Part shown: one piece after another, positions 16,513 through 24,964 of the stretch
Numbering within the stretch: the stretch's first letter is position 1
How the letters are laid out: every line of letters begins with the position of its first letter
Assembly (NCBI GenBank): GCA_900769845.1
Contig: CAAGIF010000069.1
Location: 1 to 40,729, forward strand
Direction: 5' to 3'
DNA: 40,729 nt
From: an uncultured Oscillospiraceae bacterium
Lineage (GTDB): Bacteria > Bacillota_A > Clostridia > Oscillospirales > Oscillospiraceae
Made by a program: the position numbers and the translations under genes
Notes under the pieces: model-generated
The model's input: only the letters and a program-made list of their open reading frames with translations
Databases searched by the model: none
Told to the model about the DNA's origin: nothing

Positions 16513-16543
16513 CGGACTGCAGGTTTTCTGCAGTCCGTTTTTT
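16513..16543 (+). terminator. Terminator of the DUF5058/M20 operon
   Basis: A 10-bp stem CGGACTGCAG/CTGCAGTCCG with GTTTT loop and six T. Confidence 0.93.
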
Positions 16544-16599
16544 GCGCCAAAAAACGATTTTCTGACAAGTTCATCATTGAAACCGATACGGATTCGCCG

Positions 16600-16628
16600 T
16601 TGCAATCAGAAATATTCCATGGTAAAAT
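16600..16628 (+). promoter_or_regulatory. Promoter of the ROK-nagA operon
   Basis: TTGCAA (16600-16605), 17 bases, TAAAAT (16623-16628) preceded by TGG. The leader to the first ATG is about 60 bases, and I see no operator palindrome in it. Confidence 0.7.
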
Positions 16629-16696
16629 ATCTTTAAGAGCATGTCGGCAACTTTTACCGATTCTAACTTTTATTTTATCCACACAGGAGGATTACC

Positions 16697-18079
16697 ATGG
16701 AATATTTGGGAATTGATTATCAAATCAAGCACACTCCGGTTCTGGATCCCGGATTTATTCCCTTCGGCATCTGGATGCGGGCCTATCAGGAGGGCGCCGC
16801 AAAGCCTGTTGCCATTGCCGTGGAGCGGGACAAGGGGCATATTTCCGTCCGTTACATCAAAATCCACGGCACTGCGGAAATGGCGGAGGCTGACTACCGC
16901 TATGTGGAGCGAATGGTAAAATTCCTTCTGTGGTCCATCGGCGGCTTCCGGGTCTATATCTGCGGCTGTCCGGAGATTGCCGCAAAACTGAAGGTAGCTT
17001 ATACTGCCACCGGCGAACGGGCCTTTGACTATGACTTTTTCCAGAAGCTTTATGAGCGGGAATTGGAAATTATCGACCTGCCTCTGGAAAACTGTCCCGC
17101 CGCCAACGAGTCTGCCAAGCCCATTGGCGGCCACATGGATGGCTGCCGTATCGGCTTTGATGCCGGCGGTTCCGACCGCAAGGTCTCTGCAGTCATCGAC
17201 GGCGAATGTGTCTACTCCGAGGAAGTGGTCTGGTTCCCCAAGGTGAACGAAGACCCCACCTATCAGTACAACGAAATCCTCACCGCTTTCCGCACCGCCG
17301 CATCCAAAATGCCCCGGGTGGACGGCATCGGTGTTTCCTCCGCCGGTGTTTTCATCGGAAACGCCCCCATGATCTCCAGCATCTTCTACAAGGTGCCCCG
17401 GAGTAAGTGGGATTATGTGAAAACCGTCTTCGACCGGGCGGCTGCCGAGATCGGTGATGTGCCCATCGTGGTAGCAAATGACGGCGATGTTTCCGCCCTG
17501 GCCGGCGCTATGGGTTTGAACACCGGCTCTATCATGGGTCTTGCCATGGGCACCAGCGAGGCTGTAGGTTATGTGGACAAGGACAAGCAGGTCCTTGGTT
17601 GGATCAATGAGCTGGCCTTTGCTCCCGTGGATCTGAGCATGAATGCTATGCAGGATGAGTGGTCCACTGATATTGGCGTGGGCTGCAAATACTTCTCCCA
17701 GGATGCTGTGAACAAGCTGGCACCCCGGGCGGGCATTGAGCTGGATCCCGCTCTGAGTCCCGCAGAAAAGCTGAAAGTTGTCCAGAAGCTGATGGAGGCA
17801 GACGATCCCAGAGCCCAGCAGGTCTTCCGGGATATCGGTGTATATCTGGGTTATACCGTGGTACAGTATTCCATGTTCTACGACCTGCGCTACCTGATGG
17901 TCATGGGCCGTGTCATGTCCGGCAAGGGCGGCGACACAATCCTTGCCAAGTGCAATCAGGTTCTTGCCGAGGAGTATCCGGAACTGGCCGCCAGGATCAC
18001 CGTTATGCTCCCCGACGAGAAAACTCGTCGGGTGGGACAGAGTGTGGCTGCAGCCAGCCTGCCCGAGCTGAAGAAATAA
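16697..18079 (+). CDS. ROK family sugar kinase-like protein with N-terminal extension
   Basis: A 460-residue ASKHA-fold protein; the ROK part begins only at about residue 150. There the phosphate-1 loop is GFDAGGSD (153-160), the ROK glycine segment GIGVSSAGVF follows (210-219), the catalytic-type Asp lies in ANDGDVSALAG (260-270), and the adenosine/phosphate-2 segment is GLAMGTSEAVG (281-291). The zinc-binding CxCGxxGCxE motif of classical ROK kinases is absent. The first 145 residues form an extra domain with IAVERDKGHISVRYIKIHG, possibly a degenerate ASKHA half. Operonic with nagA, it may phosphorylate or sense an amino sugar; kinase activity is unproven. Confidence 0.82.
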   Translation: MEYLGIDYQIKHTPVLDPGFIPFGIWMRAYQEGAAKPVAIAVERDKGHISVRYIKIHGTAEMAEADYRYVERMVKFLLWSIGGFRVYICGCPEIAAKLKVAYTATGERAFDYDFFQKLYERELEIIDLPLENCPAANESAKPIGGHMDGCRIGFDAGGSDRKVSAVIDGECVYSEEVVWFPKVNEDPTYQYNEILTAFRTAASKMPRVDGIGVSSAGVFIGNAPMISSIFYKVPRSKWDYVKTVFDRAAAEIGDVPIVVANDGDVSALAGAMGLNTGSIMGLAMGTSEAVGYVDKDKQVLGWINELAFAPVDLSMNAMQDEWSTDIGVGCKYFSQDAVNKLAPRAGIELDPALSPAEKLKVVQKLMEADDPRAQQVFRDIGVYLGYTVVQYSMFYDLRYLMVMGRVMSGKGGDTILAKCNQVLAEEYPELAARITVMLPDEKTRRVGQSVAAASLPELKK

Positions 18080-18117
18080 TCCCGCTCTGAACGGTGGATA
18101 CAGAAAGGAGTTTTCTT

Positions 18118-19254
18118 ATGTTTTATAAAAATGCACGAGTCTTTGGTTCTGATTTTAAATTTCACATCGGTTCTTTTGAAGTAACTCCCGACGGCCGTTT
18201 CGGTCAGGTTCTTCCGGGCAAGGAGCCGGAGGATGCCTACGACCTGGAAGGCGCAACTGTTATTCCCGGTCTTGTGGAAGTCCATAGCCACGGCAATTCC
18301 GGTTACGATTTCTCCGACGGAGATTACGAAGGTCTGAAGGAGATGGCCCGCTACTTCCTGTCCTGTGGCGTTACCTCTTTCGCCCCCGCCTCCATGACCC
18401 TGCCCTATGATGTTCTGGAGAAGGCGTTCGGCAACGCCCGCCGGCTGGTGGACGAGGATCCCGTCGGCTGCGCCAAGCTTCGCGGTATCCAGATGGAAGG
18501 TCCTTACTTCTCCTATAAAAAGCGGGGCGCTCAGAATGCAGACTACCTGAAGGAACCGGATTTTGAAGGCTTCAAGAAACTGTATGACAGCTGCGGCGGC
18601 CTGGTTCGGATCGTGGATATCGCTCCCGAGCTTCCCGGCGCTGCCGATTTCATCCGTCAGGCAAGCAAACTCTGCACCGTATCCGTTGCCCATACCGATT
18701 CCGACTATGAGCACGCCAAGGATGCCTTCGCTGCCGGCGCTACCCACTTGACCCACCTGTATAACGCCATGCCCGGCATCAACCACCGCAATCCCGGTGT
18801 GATCCCCGCTGCGGCAGAATGCCCCCGTGTCCGAGCAGAGATCATCTGCGACGGTCTGCATATCCATCCCGCCGCCATTCGCCTGGCCTTCGCCATGTTC
18901 GGCGGGGAGCGGATGATCCTGGTTTCCGACTCCGGCCGCTGCGCCGGCCAGCCCGAGGGCTATCAGTTCGACCTGGGCGGCCAGATGGCTGAGATCCGGG
19001 GTGGCGTTGCCAAGCTGGTGGGCACCGAGACTATCGCCTGCTCCGCCACCAACCTGTGGCAGTGCCTGCGGAACGCCCTGTCCTTCGGCGTAAAGGAAGA
19101 GGATGTGATCCGCGCCTGCACCTATAACCCCGCCTGCGCCCTGGGCGTTCAGAGTGAGGTCGGCACCATTGCCACCGGCAAGCAGGCTGACTTCATCATA
19201 TGCAGCCCCGATTACGCCAAGAAGCGGGTTTTCCTGGCAGGAAAAGAAATTTAA
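18118..19254 (+). CDS. nagA: N-acetylglucosamine-6-phosphate deacetylase
   Basis: A 378-residue amidohydrolase-fold protein of the NagA family, normal in length. It shows the metal motif HSH at 56-58 in VEVHSHGNSG, the glutamate segment QMEGPYFS, then AHTDSDYEHAKDAFAAGATH with His ligands, the substrate-loop-like LYNAMPGINHRNPG, and VSDSGRCAG in place of the usual catalytic-Asp segment. It removes acetate from GlcNAc-6-phosphate in amino-sugar catabolism and peptidoglycan recycling. AAAGGAG precedes the ATG at 18118; an in-frame ATG at 18094 lacks a site. It follows the ROK gene by 38 bases, so the two likely form one amino-sugar operon; no nagB lies in the window. Confidence 0.92.
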   Translation: MFYKNARVFGSDFKFHIGSFEVTPDGRFGQVLPGKEPEDAYDLEGATVIPGLVEVHSHGNSGYDFSDGDYEGLKEMARYFLSCGVTSFAPASMTLPYDVLEKAFGNARRLVDEDPVGCAKLRGIQMEGPYFSYKKRGAQNADYLKEPDFEGFKKLYDSCGGLVRIVDIAPELPGAADFIRQASKLCTVSVAHTDSDYEHAKDAFAAGATHLTHLYNAMPGINHRNPGVIPAAAECPRVRAEIICDGLHIHPAAIRLAFAMFGGERMILVSDSGRCAGQPEGYQFDLGGQMAEIRGGVAKLVGTETIACSATNLWQCLRNALSFGVKEEDVIRACTYNPACALGVQSEVGTIATGKQADFIICSPDYAKKRVFLAGKEI

Positions 19255-19268
19255 TCGCACAAGTGTTT

Positions 19269-19299
19269 CGGCGGGGGCTTGCCCCCGCCGCTTTTCTTT
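19269..19299 (+). terminator. Terminator after nagA
   Basis: A 9-bp GC-rich stem CGGCGGGGG/CCCCCGCCG with CTTG loop is followed by CTTTTCTTT. Its right arm overlaps the -35 box of the next promoter. Confidence 0.85.
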
Positions 19300-19307
19300 G
19301 CTATAAT
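19279..19307 (+). promoter_or_regulatory. Promoter of the MATE exporter gene
   Basis: TTGCCC (19279-19284), 17 bases, perfect TATAAT (19302-19307) with TGC before it. The -35 lies inside the nagA terminator hairpin. Confidence 0.75.
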
Positions 19308-19344
19308 ACCGGAAGATATATTGAAGTATGTTAAGAGGTTTCCT

Positions 19345-20727
19345 ATGTTAAAACGCTTTATTGGCGACCGGGCATTTTACCGTCGGGTCATGCTCATCGC
19401 TATCCCCATCATCGTTCAGAACGGCATTACAAACTTTGTATCCATGCTGGACAACATCATGGTTGGACAGGTTGGAACCGTTCAGATGAGCGGCGTCTCC
19501 ATCGCAAACACTTTGATGTTTGTGTTCAATCTTTGTATTTTCGGCGCAACTGCAGGACCGGGCATCTTTACCGCCCAGTTTTACGGTTCCGGAGATCACA
19601 ACGGCATCCGCCACACTTTCCGCTATAAGATCCTAGCCTGCCTGGGGTTGACCGTTTTGGGCAGCGGCATTTTCCTGCTGTGGGGTGACTGGCTGATTAT
19701 GCTGTACCTCCAGGGAGAGGGCAGCGCCCAGGATATTGCCGACACTCTCCGGTACGGCATTGGATACCTTCGTCTCATGCTCCTGGGACTAATCCCCTTC
19801 GCGCTGACCAATTCCTATGCCGGTACGCTCCGGGAAACCGGACAGACTGTGGTTCCCATGGTGGCAGGTATCGCTGCGGTGTTCGTGAACCTGGCGCTGA
19901 ACTATGTGCTGATTTTCGGACATTTTGGCGCCCCTGCCCTGGGTGTTGCCGGCGCTGCCATTGCCACGGTAGTCTCCCGGTATGTGGAATTTCTCATTGT
20001 GGCAGGTTGGACGCATTTGCACAGCGGCAGCAATCCCTTTATCCGGGGCGCATGGCGCTCCATCCGGATTCCCCTGCCCCTGATGCGAAAGATCACCGCC
20101 AAGGGTCTTCCCCTGCTGATCAACGAATTCCTCTGGTCCACAGGCATTGCCTTTTTGAACCAATGCTACACCATGCGGGGCTTGGATGTTGTCCCCGCCA
20201 TAAACATCACCACCACCCTGTCCAATATTTCCAATGTGGTTTACCTTGCCATGGGCAATGTGGTAGGAATCATTATGGGACAGCTCCTGGGCTCCAATAC
20301 CAAAGAGGAGGAACTGCGGGATAACAATCGGAAGCTGATTTTCCTGGCAGTGGTTTCCTGCGGTATTTTTGGAAGCCTGATGTTCGCCGCGTCCTGGCTG
20401 TTCCCCCAGATCTACAACACCTCCGATACGGTCCAGTCCCTGGCAGGCGCTATGATCCGGATCTGCGCCATTATGATGCCTTTCAATTCCTACTGTCTTT
20501 CCGCATACTTCACCCTCCGCTCCGGCGGCAAGACTGCCATCACCTTCCTCTTTGACAGCTGCTTCGTCTGGGTAGTGATGGTTCCCATCACCTACGGCCT
20601 CAGCCGGTTTACTGCAATGCCCATTGTGCTGCTCTATGCCATCAGCCAGGGTACGGATGTCATCAAGTGCTTCCTGGGCTACTGGATGCTGAAGAAAGGC
20701 ACCTGGATTCAAAATCTCACCACATAA
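19345..20727 (+). CDS. MATE family efflux transporter
   Basis: A 460-residue protein with about twelve hydrophobic helices, typical of MATE (NorM/DinF-like) antiporters. The N-terminal half opens with AIPIIVQNGITNFVSMLDNIMVGQVG, in which NFVSMLDNIMVG is the family hallmark; the second half has a related segment, NEFLWSTGIAFLNQCYTMRG. Such transporters export organic cations or drugs by Na+ or H+ exchange; the substrate cannot be read from sequence. I start at the ATG at 19345 with AAGAGGT upstream, because a longer in-frame ATG at 19279 lies within the terminator and promoter. It is monocistronic. Confidence 0.92.
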   Translation: MLKRFIGDRAFYRRVMLIAIPIIVQNGITNFVSMLDNIMVGQVGTVQMSGVSIANTLMFVFNLCIFGATAGPGIFTAQFYGSGDHNGIRHTFRYKILACLGLTVLGSGIFLLWGDWLIMLYLQGEGSAQDIADTLRYGIGYLRLMLLGLIPFALTNSYAGTLRETGQTVVPMVAGIAAVFVNLALNYVLIFGHFGAPALGVAGAAIATVVSRYVEFLIVAGWTHLHSGSNPFIRGAWRSIRIPLPLMRKITAKGLPLLINEFLWSTGIAFLNQCYTMRGLDVVPAINITTTLSNISNVVYLAMGNVVGIIMGQLLGSNTKEEELRDNNRKLIFLAVVSCGIFGSLMFAASWLFPQIYNTSDTVQSLAGAMIRICAIMMPFNSYCLSAYFTLRSGGKTAITFLFDSCFVWVVMVPITYGLSRFTAMPIVLLYAISQGTDVIKCFLGYWMLKKGTWIQNLTT

Positions 20728-20733
20728 CAAAAC

Positions 20734-20766
20734 AAAAATGGACACCTCCGATAGGTGTCCATTTTT
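20734..20766. terminator. Bidirectional terminator MATE / DHHW
   Basis: A perfect 14-bp inverted repeat, including A-run and T-run ends (20734-20747 with 20753-20766), encloses CCGAT between convergent genes. Confidence 0.93.
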
Positions 20767-20770
20767 TGTG

Positions 20771-21871
20771 TTATTTCAGGGTATTACTGTTGTTGAGAAC
20801 CAGGGTGCTGTAGATCATCAGCACATCCTGACCGTGGAAATCTACGAAATTTCCTACATAATCCGTGGCAAGATAACGGATATCCACCACTGTGACGGTT
20901 TTGTAGTCCTTCACAAGCAGAGGAATCAAACTGCTGCCAAAGGAATCCCGGAAAACGATCAGTTCCCGATCTGTTCGGGCATTGGGATTTTCAATGGTCA
21001 GAAGAGATGCCGCGCCGGAAAGATAAATATCATACAGATCCCGGCTGGTCAGCTTTTCCATATCGTAAACCTGGGTAGTTGCGCCGGTTTCATGGTTATA
21101 GACGGTACAGCCATCCAGAATCCCGTTAGTCATCACATACATGGTCTCCGGATTCATCGGCAGCGCCGCCTGGCCGTAATAAACCCCGTAGAAAGGCCGT
21201 TCTACCGGAACCGGTGTCAATTCACCCTCTTGGAATGCAGACGCTCCCAGAGTCTCACAGAGCCTCACAGCCACATCTTCGATGCATTCCTGCCGCCAGT
21301 GGGTATCTGTGAAATAATAGTCCTCTTTGGTCAGAAGGTCGGAAATGTCCGCATATTGCGCCCAGGGTGCGCCGGCGCGGATCTGATCCATCAGCTCCCG
21401 GTAATCCATAGACGGATACCCGTTTTCCTCCGCCAGGCTGAAGCCCTTGTCCGGCACCACAGAAAGCACGATCTTACTTTCCGTATCCTTCAGATACTGC
21501 TCATAGATCTGATTCAGCTTTTGGGATGCATTGGAAACAGAGGTCTGATCCATAGGATATTCCAGCTCCGCAGCATAGCCGTCAGCAATATAGATTTCGT
21601 TGTTGTCCCCTTGCATCAGGGCGTTGTAGTGAAACAGCGCCTTGAGCTGCCGGAAGGTGTCCCGCAGGGGGAACTGATCCAGGGTGTAGTATTCAAAACC
21701 CGACATGAATTTACCGCCCAGTACCGTATCCACGGTAAGCTCAGGGAACTGGGCCAGCTTCCGCCGTTCCGATTCGGAGATATCCTTGGGCTGCCCAAAC
21801 CAGGCTCCTGCCACAAGGGCCAGCCATACCGCCGCCAGGGCCGCAAGTCCAATGACTCTTATTTTCTTCAT
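20771..21871 (-). CDS. DHHW family extracytoplasmic protein (AlgX/AlgJ-like)
   Basis: A 366-residue protein with an N-terminal hydrophobic anchor (residues 5-24) and an extracytoplasmic SGNH-hydrolase-like domain of the DHHW family. The family motif is visible as TDTHWR, with Thr in place of the first His, and a Ser/Asp motif FRDSFGSSL lies near the C-terminus. In alginate and other exopolysaccharide systems AlgX/AlgJ-type proteins transfer acetyl groups outside the membrane after an MBOAT protein moves them across. The gene lies 12 bases after an MBOAT gene, so an O-acetylation pair for a wall or capsule polymer is likely; the polymer is unknown. Confidence 0.85.
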   Translation of the reverse strand: MKKIRVIGLAALAAVWLALVAGAWFGQPKDISESERRKLAQFPELTVDTVLGGKFMSGFEYYTLDQFPLRDTFRQLKALFHYNALMQGDNNEIYIADGYAAELEYPMDQTSVSNASQKLNQIYEQYLKDTESKIVLSVVPDKGFSLAEENGYPSMDYRELMDQIRAGAPWAQYADISDLLTKEDYYFTDTHWRQECIEDVAVRLCETLGASAFQEGELTPVPVERPFYGVYYGQAALPMNPETMYVMTNGILDGCTVYNHETGATTQVYDMEKLTSRDLYDIYLSGAASLLTIENPNARTDRELIVFRDSFGSSLIPLLVKDYKTVTVVDIRYLATDYVGNFVDFHGQDVLMIYSTLVLNNSNTLK

Positions 21872-21883
21872 GCTGCCACCTCC

Positions 21884-23266
21884 TTAAAACCGGAAATACA
21901 GGAAGGGGTTGAAAGACCCATCCACCAAATATCCGGTGCAGACCAGCAGCAATCCAATGAGTATCACCGGCTCCAGAACCGACGCGATCTTCCTGGGGAT
22001 CTTAGAAGCGGCGTACTTCACAACCGGCGTCGCTCCCACAAAGCCCAGGAGAAATACCACAGCATAGCTTCGCAGGTAATACAGGGATTCCCCGGTCACC
22101 AGGGGTACACCGCCCAGACCAATCAGCCCGGCAAGATCACCGGCAGCCTGGGAAATATCCACGGCATTAAACAGCACAAAGCTGACCATCACCAGAAACA
22201 GCACATAGCCCCGGCGAGGAATATCGGGAAGCTTCTGCAGGGCGGGAATCCATTTTTCCACCAGCAGCAGCACCGCAAACATCAGACCCCACAGCACAAA
22301 GTTCCAGCTTGCGCCGTGCCACAGACCGGTAAGCATCCAAACCGTCAAAATATTAAACACCCAGCGGATCTTGCTGACACGGTTGCCTCCCAGGGGAATA
22401 TACACATAATCCCGGAACCAGGAGCCAAGGCTAATATGCCACCGGCGCCAGAACTCCGTAATACTTTTAGACAGGTAGGGATAGTTGAAATTTTCAATAA
22501 AGTGGAATCCAAGAATTCTGCCCAGACCAATTGCCATGTCGGAATAGCCGGAAAAATCGAAGTAAATGTGCAGACTGAACGCAATGGCGTACATCCAGAA
22601 AAACAGCACCGATTTTTCTCCGGAGGCCCGGAATATCTCCGTAAGCTGTCCCAGCTGGTTGGCAAGGAGTATCTTCTTGGAAAGACCAACCAAAAATCTC
22701 CGGGTGCCGTATGCAGCATCCTCCACGGTGGCGGTCCGGTTCTCCAGCTCCCTTGCCACATCCACATAGCGAACGATGGGACCGGCAATCAACTGCGGAA
22801 ACAGCGCAACATAGGCGCCAAAGGTAATGAGATTCCTCTGATACTCCGCGGCGCCCCGGTATACATCCACCGCATAGCTCATGCACTGGAAGGTGTAGAA
22901 GCTGATGCCGATGGGCAGCGCAAGTTTCAGCAGCGGAACAGAAATACCTGTAACAGAGGCAAAGCTCTGGAGGAAGAAATCCGCATACTTAAATACAATC
23001 AGCAGAACGAGTCCTGTAATCACGGACAGGATCAGCCAGATCTTTTTGATTTTTTCCGTCTTTGCAGTTCCGATGGCAACACCGTAGCCGTAAAATGCCA
23101 GAATGGAAAATACCATCAAAATCAGATATTTCGGTTCTCCCCAGCCGTAGAACACCAGGCTCGACAGGAGCAATACGGCATTTTTCAGCCCTTTGGGCGC
23201 TAGAAAATACAGGATCAGCACCGCCGGAAGAAAATAGTATAAAAATGGAATACTGGAAAATAACAT
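21884..23266 (-). CDS. MBOAT family O-acyltransferase (AlgI/DltB-like)
   Basis: A 460-residue polytopic membrane protein of the MBOAT family. The N-terminus FSSIPFLYYFLPAVLILYFL is typical of AlgI-like members. The signature EFWRRWHISLGSWFRDYVYI and the second catalytic-type segment GLWHGASWNFVLWG, with the conserved His, are both present. It would move acyl (probably acetyl) groups from cytoplasmic donors across the membrane for transfer by the DHHW protein just downstream. A GAGGA ribosome site lies before the ATG. No convincing promoter lies in the short gap after the upstream terminator, so transcription probably depends on read-through. Confidence 0.93.
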   Translation of the reverse strand: MLFSSIPFLYYFLPAVLILYFLAPKGLKNAVLLLSSLVFYGWGEPKYLILMVFSILAFYGYGVAIGTAKTEKIKKIWLILSVITGLVLLIVFKYADFFLQSFASVTGISVPLLKLALPIGISFYTFQCMSYAVDVYRGAAEYQRNLITFGAYVALFPQLIAGPIVRYVDVARELENRTATVEDAAYGTRRFLVGLSKKILLANQLGQLTEIFRASGEKSVLFFWMYAIAFSLHIYFDFSGYSDMAIGLGRILGFHFIENFNYPYLSKSITEFWRRWHISLGSWFRDYVYIPLGGNRVSKIRWVFNILTVWMLTGLWHGASWNFVLWGLMFAVLLLVEKWIPALQKLPDIPRRGYVLFLVMVSFVLFNAVDISQAAGDLAGLIGLGGVPLVTGESLYYLRSYAVVFLLGFVGATPVVKYAASKIPRKIASVLEPVILIGLLLVCTGYLVDGSFNPFLYFRF

Positions 23267-23301
23267 ACGCAGTTCCTCAGATCGGCAAATTGCCGTTTGT
23301 T

Positions 23302-23330
23302 AAAAAAGGCAGCGGTGGTAGCCGCTGCCC
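23302..23330 (-). terminator. Terminator/attenuator between DUF4358 gene and MBOAT gene
   Basis: On the minus strand the stem GGCAGCGG/CCGCTGCC with a 6-base loop runs into six U. It separates DUF4358 from the MBOAT gene and may allow partial read-through. Confidence 0.82.
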
Positions 23331-23340
23331 TTTGCTGTTT

Positions 23341-23904
23341 TTACTCCAGAACAAACTCCGGCTGTGCGCCCTCGAACTGGGAAGCGCAAACCTTAGTAAA
23401 TGCATCCACGAAGGACTGGGCAGTCATGCCGGTATCGCTGCCCACCATGATCAGCATCACAACATCGCCAAAGGCAGCGACCTTCAGATCGTCAGCTTCT
23501 ACACAGACCCACTTCCGGGGATCAATGTTAGCCTTCATCGTCTCTGCCAGTGCCCTGGTATCCTCGGTGTTGGCGCGAACCATAACCAGGGAGAAAGGAA
23601 TGGAACCCATCATAGGCTCGTACACAGCCACATCGCTGATCTGCTCGGCATTTTCCAGACCGGTGAAGGTCTTGATAGCCCACAGGCCGTCTTCGCTGGT
23701 ATCTGACAGATCCACAGGCATGATGCCGCCCATGAATTCCACGGGCTGATTCTCGATAACCTGATTGACCAGTTCTTCCATGGTACCGGACAGGTTCTGT
23801 GCAGCTTCCGTAGGCGTAGTGGTAGGTTCAGCGGTGGTACCGCCGCAGGCAGCAAGGCTGAACATCATGGCAAGTGCCAGCAGCATAGCAAAAAACTTTT
23901 TCAT
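23341..23904 (-). CDS. DUF4358 domain lipoprotein
   Basis: A 187-residue secreted lipoprotein. The signal peptide (residues 1-20) ends in the lipobox LAAC, followed by a Thr/Pro-rich spacer of about 20 residues and one globular domain that I recognise as DUF4358. This family of Clostridia is often found near MBOAT and DHHW genes and has no known activity. The start overlaps the end of the VanZ-like gene by 4 bases (ATGA), so the two are translationally coupled. It is probably anchored on the outer face of the membrane and may be linked to envelope polymer modification; that role is inference. Confidence 0.82.
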   Translation of the reverse strand: MKKFFAMLLALAMMFSLAACGGTTAEPTTTPTEAAQNLSGTMEELVNQVIENQPVEFMGGIMPVDLSDTSEDGLWAIKTFTGLENAEQISDVAVYEPMMGSIPFSLVMVRANTEDTRALAETMKANIDPRKWVCVEADDLKVAAFGDVVMLIMVGSDTGMTAQSFVDAFTKVCASQFEGAQPEFVLE

Positions 23905-24380
23905 TTTGTTCCCTCCAAATTCTTATCGTCGGTTTGTTTTCTTCGAATGTAATTGTATCCGATGAGAAGCAGCCCAATACCCGCGGCAACACCGAAGGTA
24001 TCCAGGCACACATCCATCAGACTTGGGCCCCTGTCCGGAACGAAGCGCTGGATGGTCTCGTCCACACAGGCTGTCAGTATGCCAAATAGCAGCGGCATAC
24101 AAACAAGATTCCCTTTTTTCTGCCCCATCATACCGAACCACCAGGTACTCAGTAGTCCCAGACAGGCAAATTCCGTGAAATGCGCCATCTTGCGGATGGC
24201 ATGGTGCAGAGCTTCTCCGCTAGATTCCTCCAGAGAAAGAAGCGATTGGATCCATTCCAGGATCCTCCGGCTCATGCCGCCGGATTCCTCGCCGGTTTGC
24301 AGAGAATTGCCCCAGATAAATGCAAGCAATCCCAACAGCAGCGCCGCGCAGAGGATCATTCTCTTTTTTGTGCGGATCAC
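23901..24380 (-). CDS. VanZ-like family membrane protein
   Basis: A 159-residue membrane protein with about four helices. The VanZ-like pattern is clear: an early FIWGNSLQTGEESGG segment, then the charged RKMAHFTEFACLGLL motif (about residues 63-77), and ACVDETIQRFVPDRGPSLMDVCLDTFG further on, with conserved Asp, Glu and Arg. VanZ-like proteins are linked to glycopeptide tolerance and cell-surface polymers, with no settled biochemistry. The gene overlaps both mntP upstream and the DUF4358 gene downstream by 4 bases, so the three are one translationally coupled unit. Confidence 0.9.
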   Translation of the reverse strand: MIRTKKRMILCAALLLGLLAFIWGNSLQTGEESGGMSRRILEWIQSLLSLEESSGEALHHAIRKMAHFTEFACLGLLSTWWFGMMGQKKGNLVCMPLLFGILTACVDETIQRFVPDRGPSLMDVCLDTFGVAAGIGLLLIGYNYIRRKQTDDKNLEGTK

Positions 24381-24949
24381 GGCAGGATCCCCATGTGCTC
24401 CAGCAGGATCTTCAGTCCCAGCAGAATCAGGATCGCGCCGCCGGCAATTTGAGCTTTCTTCTCAAACCGGCTGCCAAAGATATTGCCGATCTTCACGCCC
24501 ATAGTGCAGAAGCCGCAGGTACATGCGCCGATAAGCAAAACAGCCGCCAGAATATTCACGCCGCCTGCCATGGCAAGGGAAATTCCCACAGCCAGCGCGT
24601 CAATGGAGGTTGCCACTGCCATAACGAACATGGTTTTCACGGACAAATCCGCATCGCCGCAGGTTTCACACTCTCCAGGCCCGAAAGCCTCCTTAAGCAT
24701 GTTCGCCCCAATGATCGCCAGCAGAACAAAGGCCACCCAATGATCCACCGCCTCAATGGCTTCCGCAAACAGCGTTCCCAGGAAGAAACCGATCAGAGGC
24801 ATCAGCGCCTGGAACCCGCCGAACCAAAGGCCGCAGGTAAGACCCGCTTTCAAAGTCGCCTTTTTCATAGCCAGTCCCTTGCAGATGGAAACAGCAAAGG
24901 CATCCATGCTCACGCCCACTGCCAAGAGTATCAATTCTCCCAATCCCAT
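24377..24949 (-). CDS. mntP: Manganese efflux pump MntP
   Basis: A 190-residue six-helix membrane protein of the MntP (YebN) family. The paired intramembrane Asp motifs are present: AVGVSMDAFAVSICKGLAMK near the N-terminus and AVATSIDALAVGISLAM in the second half. A cytoplasmic-loop insertion GECETCGDAD carries two Cys. It exports Mn2+ and prevents manganese toxicity. The ATG at 24949 follows GGAGG by eight bases; an in-frame ATG at 24979 would fall within the leader. A yybP-ykoY riboswitch lies in the 5' leader, as in E. coli mntP, which supports the assignment. It heads a coupled operon with vanZ and DUF4358. Confidence 0.95.
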   Translation of the reverse strand: MGLGELILLAVGVSMDAFAVSICKGLAMKKATLKAGLTCGLWFGGFQALMPLIGFFLGTLFAEAIEAVDHWVAFVLLAIIGANMLKEAFGPGECETCGDADLSVKTMFVMAVATSIDALAVGISLAMAGGVNILAAVLLIGACTCGFCTMGVKIGNIFGSRFEKKAQIAGGAILILLGLKILLEHMGILP

Positions 24950-24964
24950 AAAAAAAACCTCCGC

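Noticed and set aside
17956..19260. 434-codon minus-strand open frame opposite nagA
   Set aside because: nagA is complete with metal motifs; the antisense product is Gly/Val/Ala repetitive and has no start signal.
20738..23203. Very long (821-codon) plus-strand open frame opposite the MBOAT and DHHW genes
   Set aside because: Both opposite genes are clearly real with known motifs; the plus-strand product is His/Gln/Pro-rich and low in recognisable structure, as expected for an antisense shadow.
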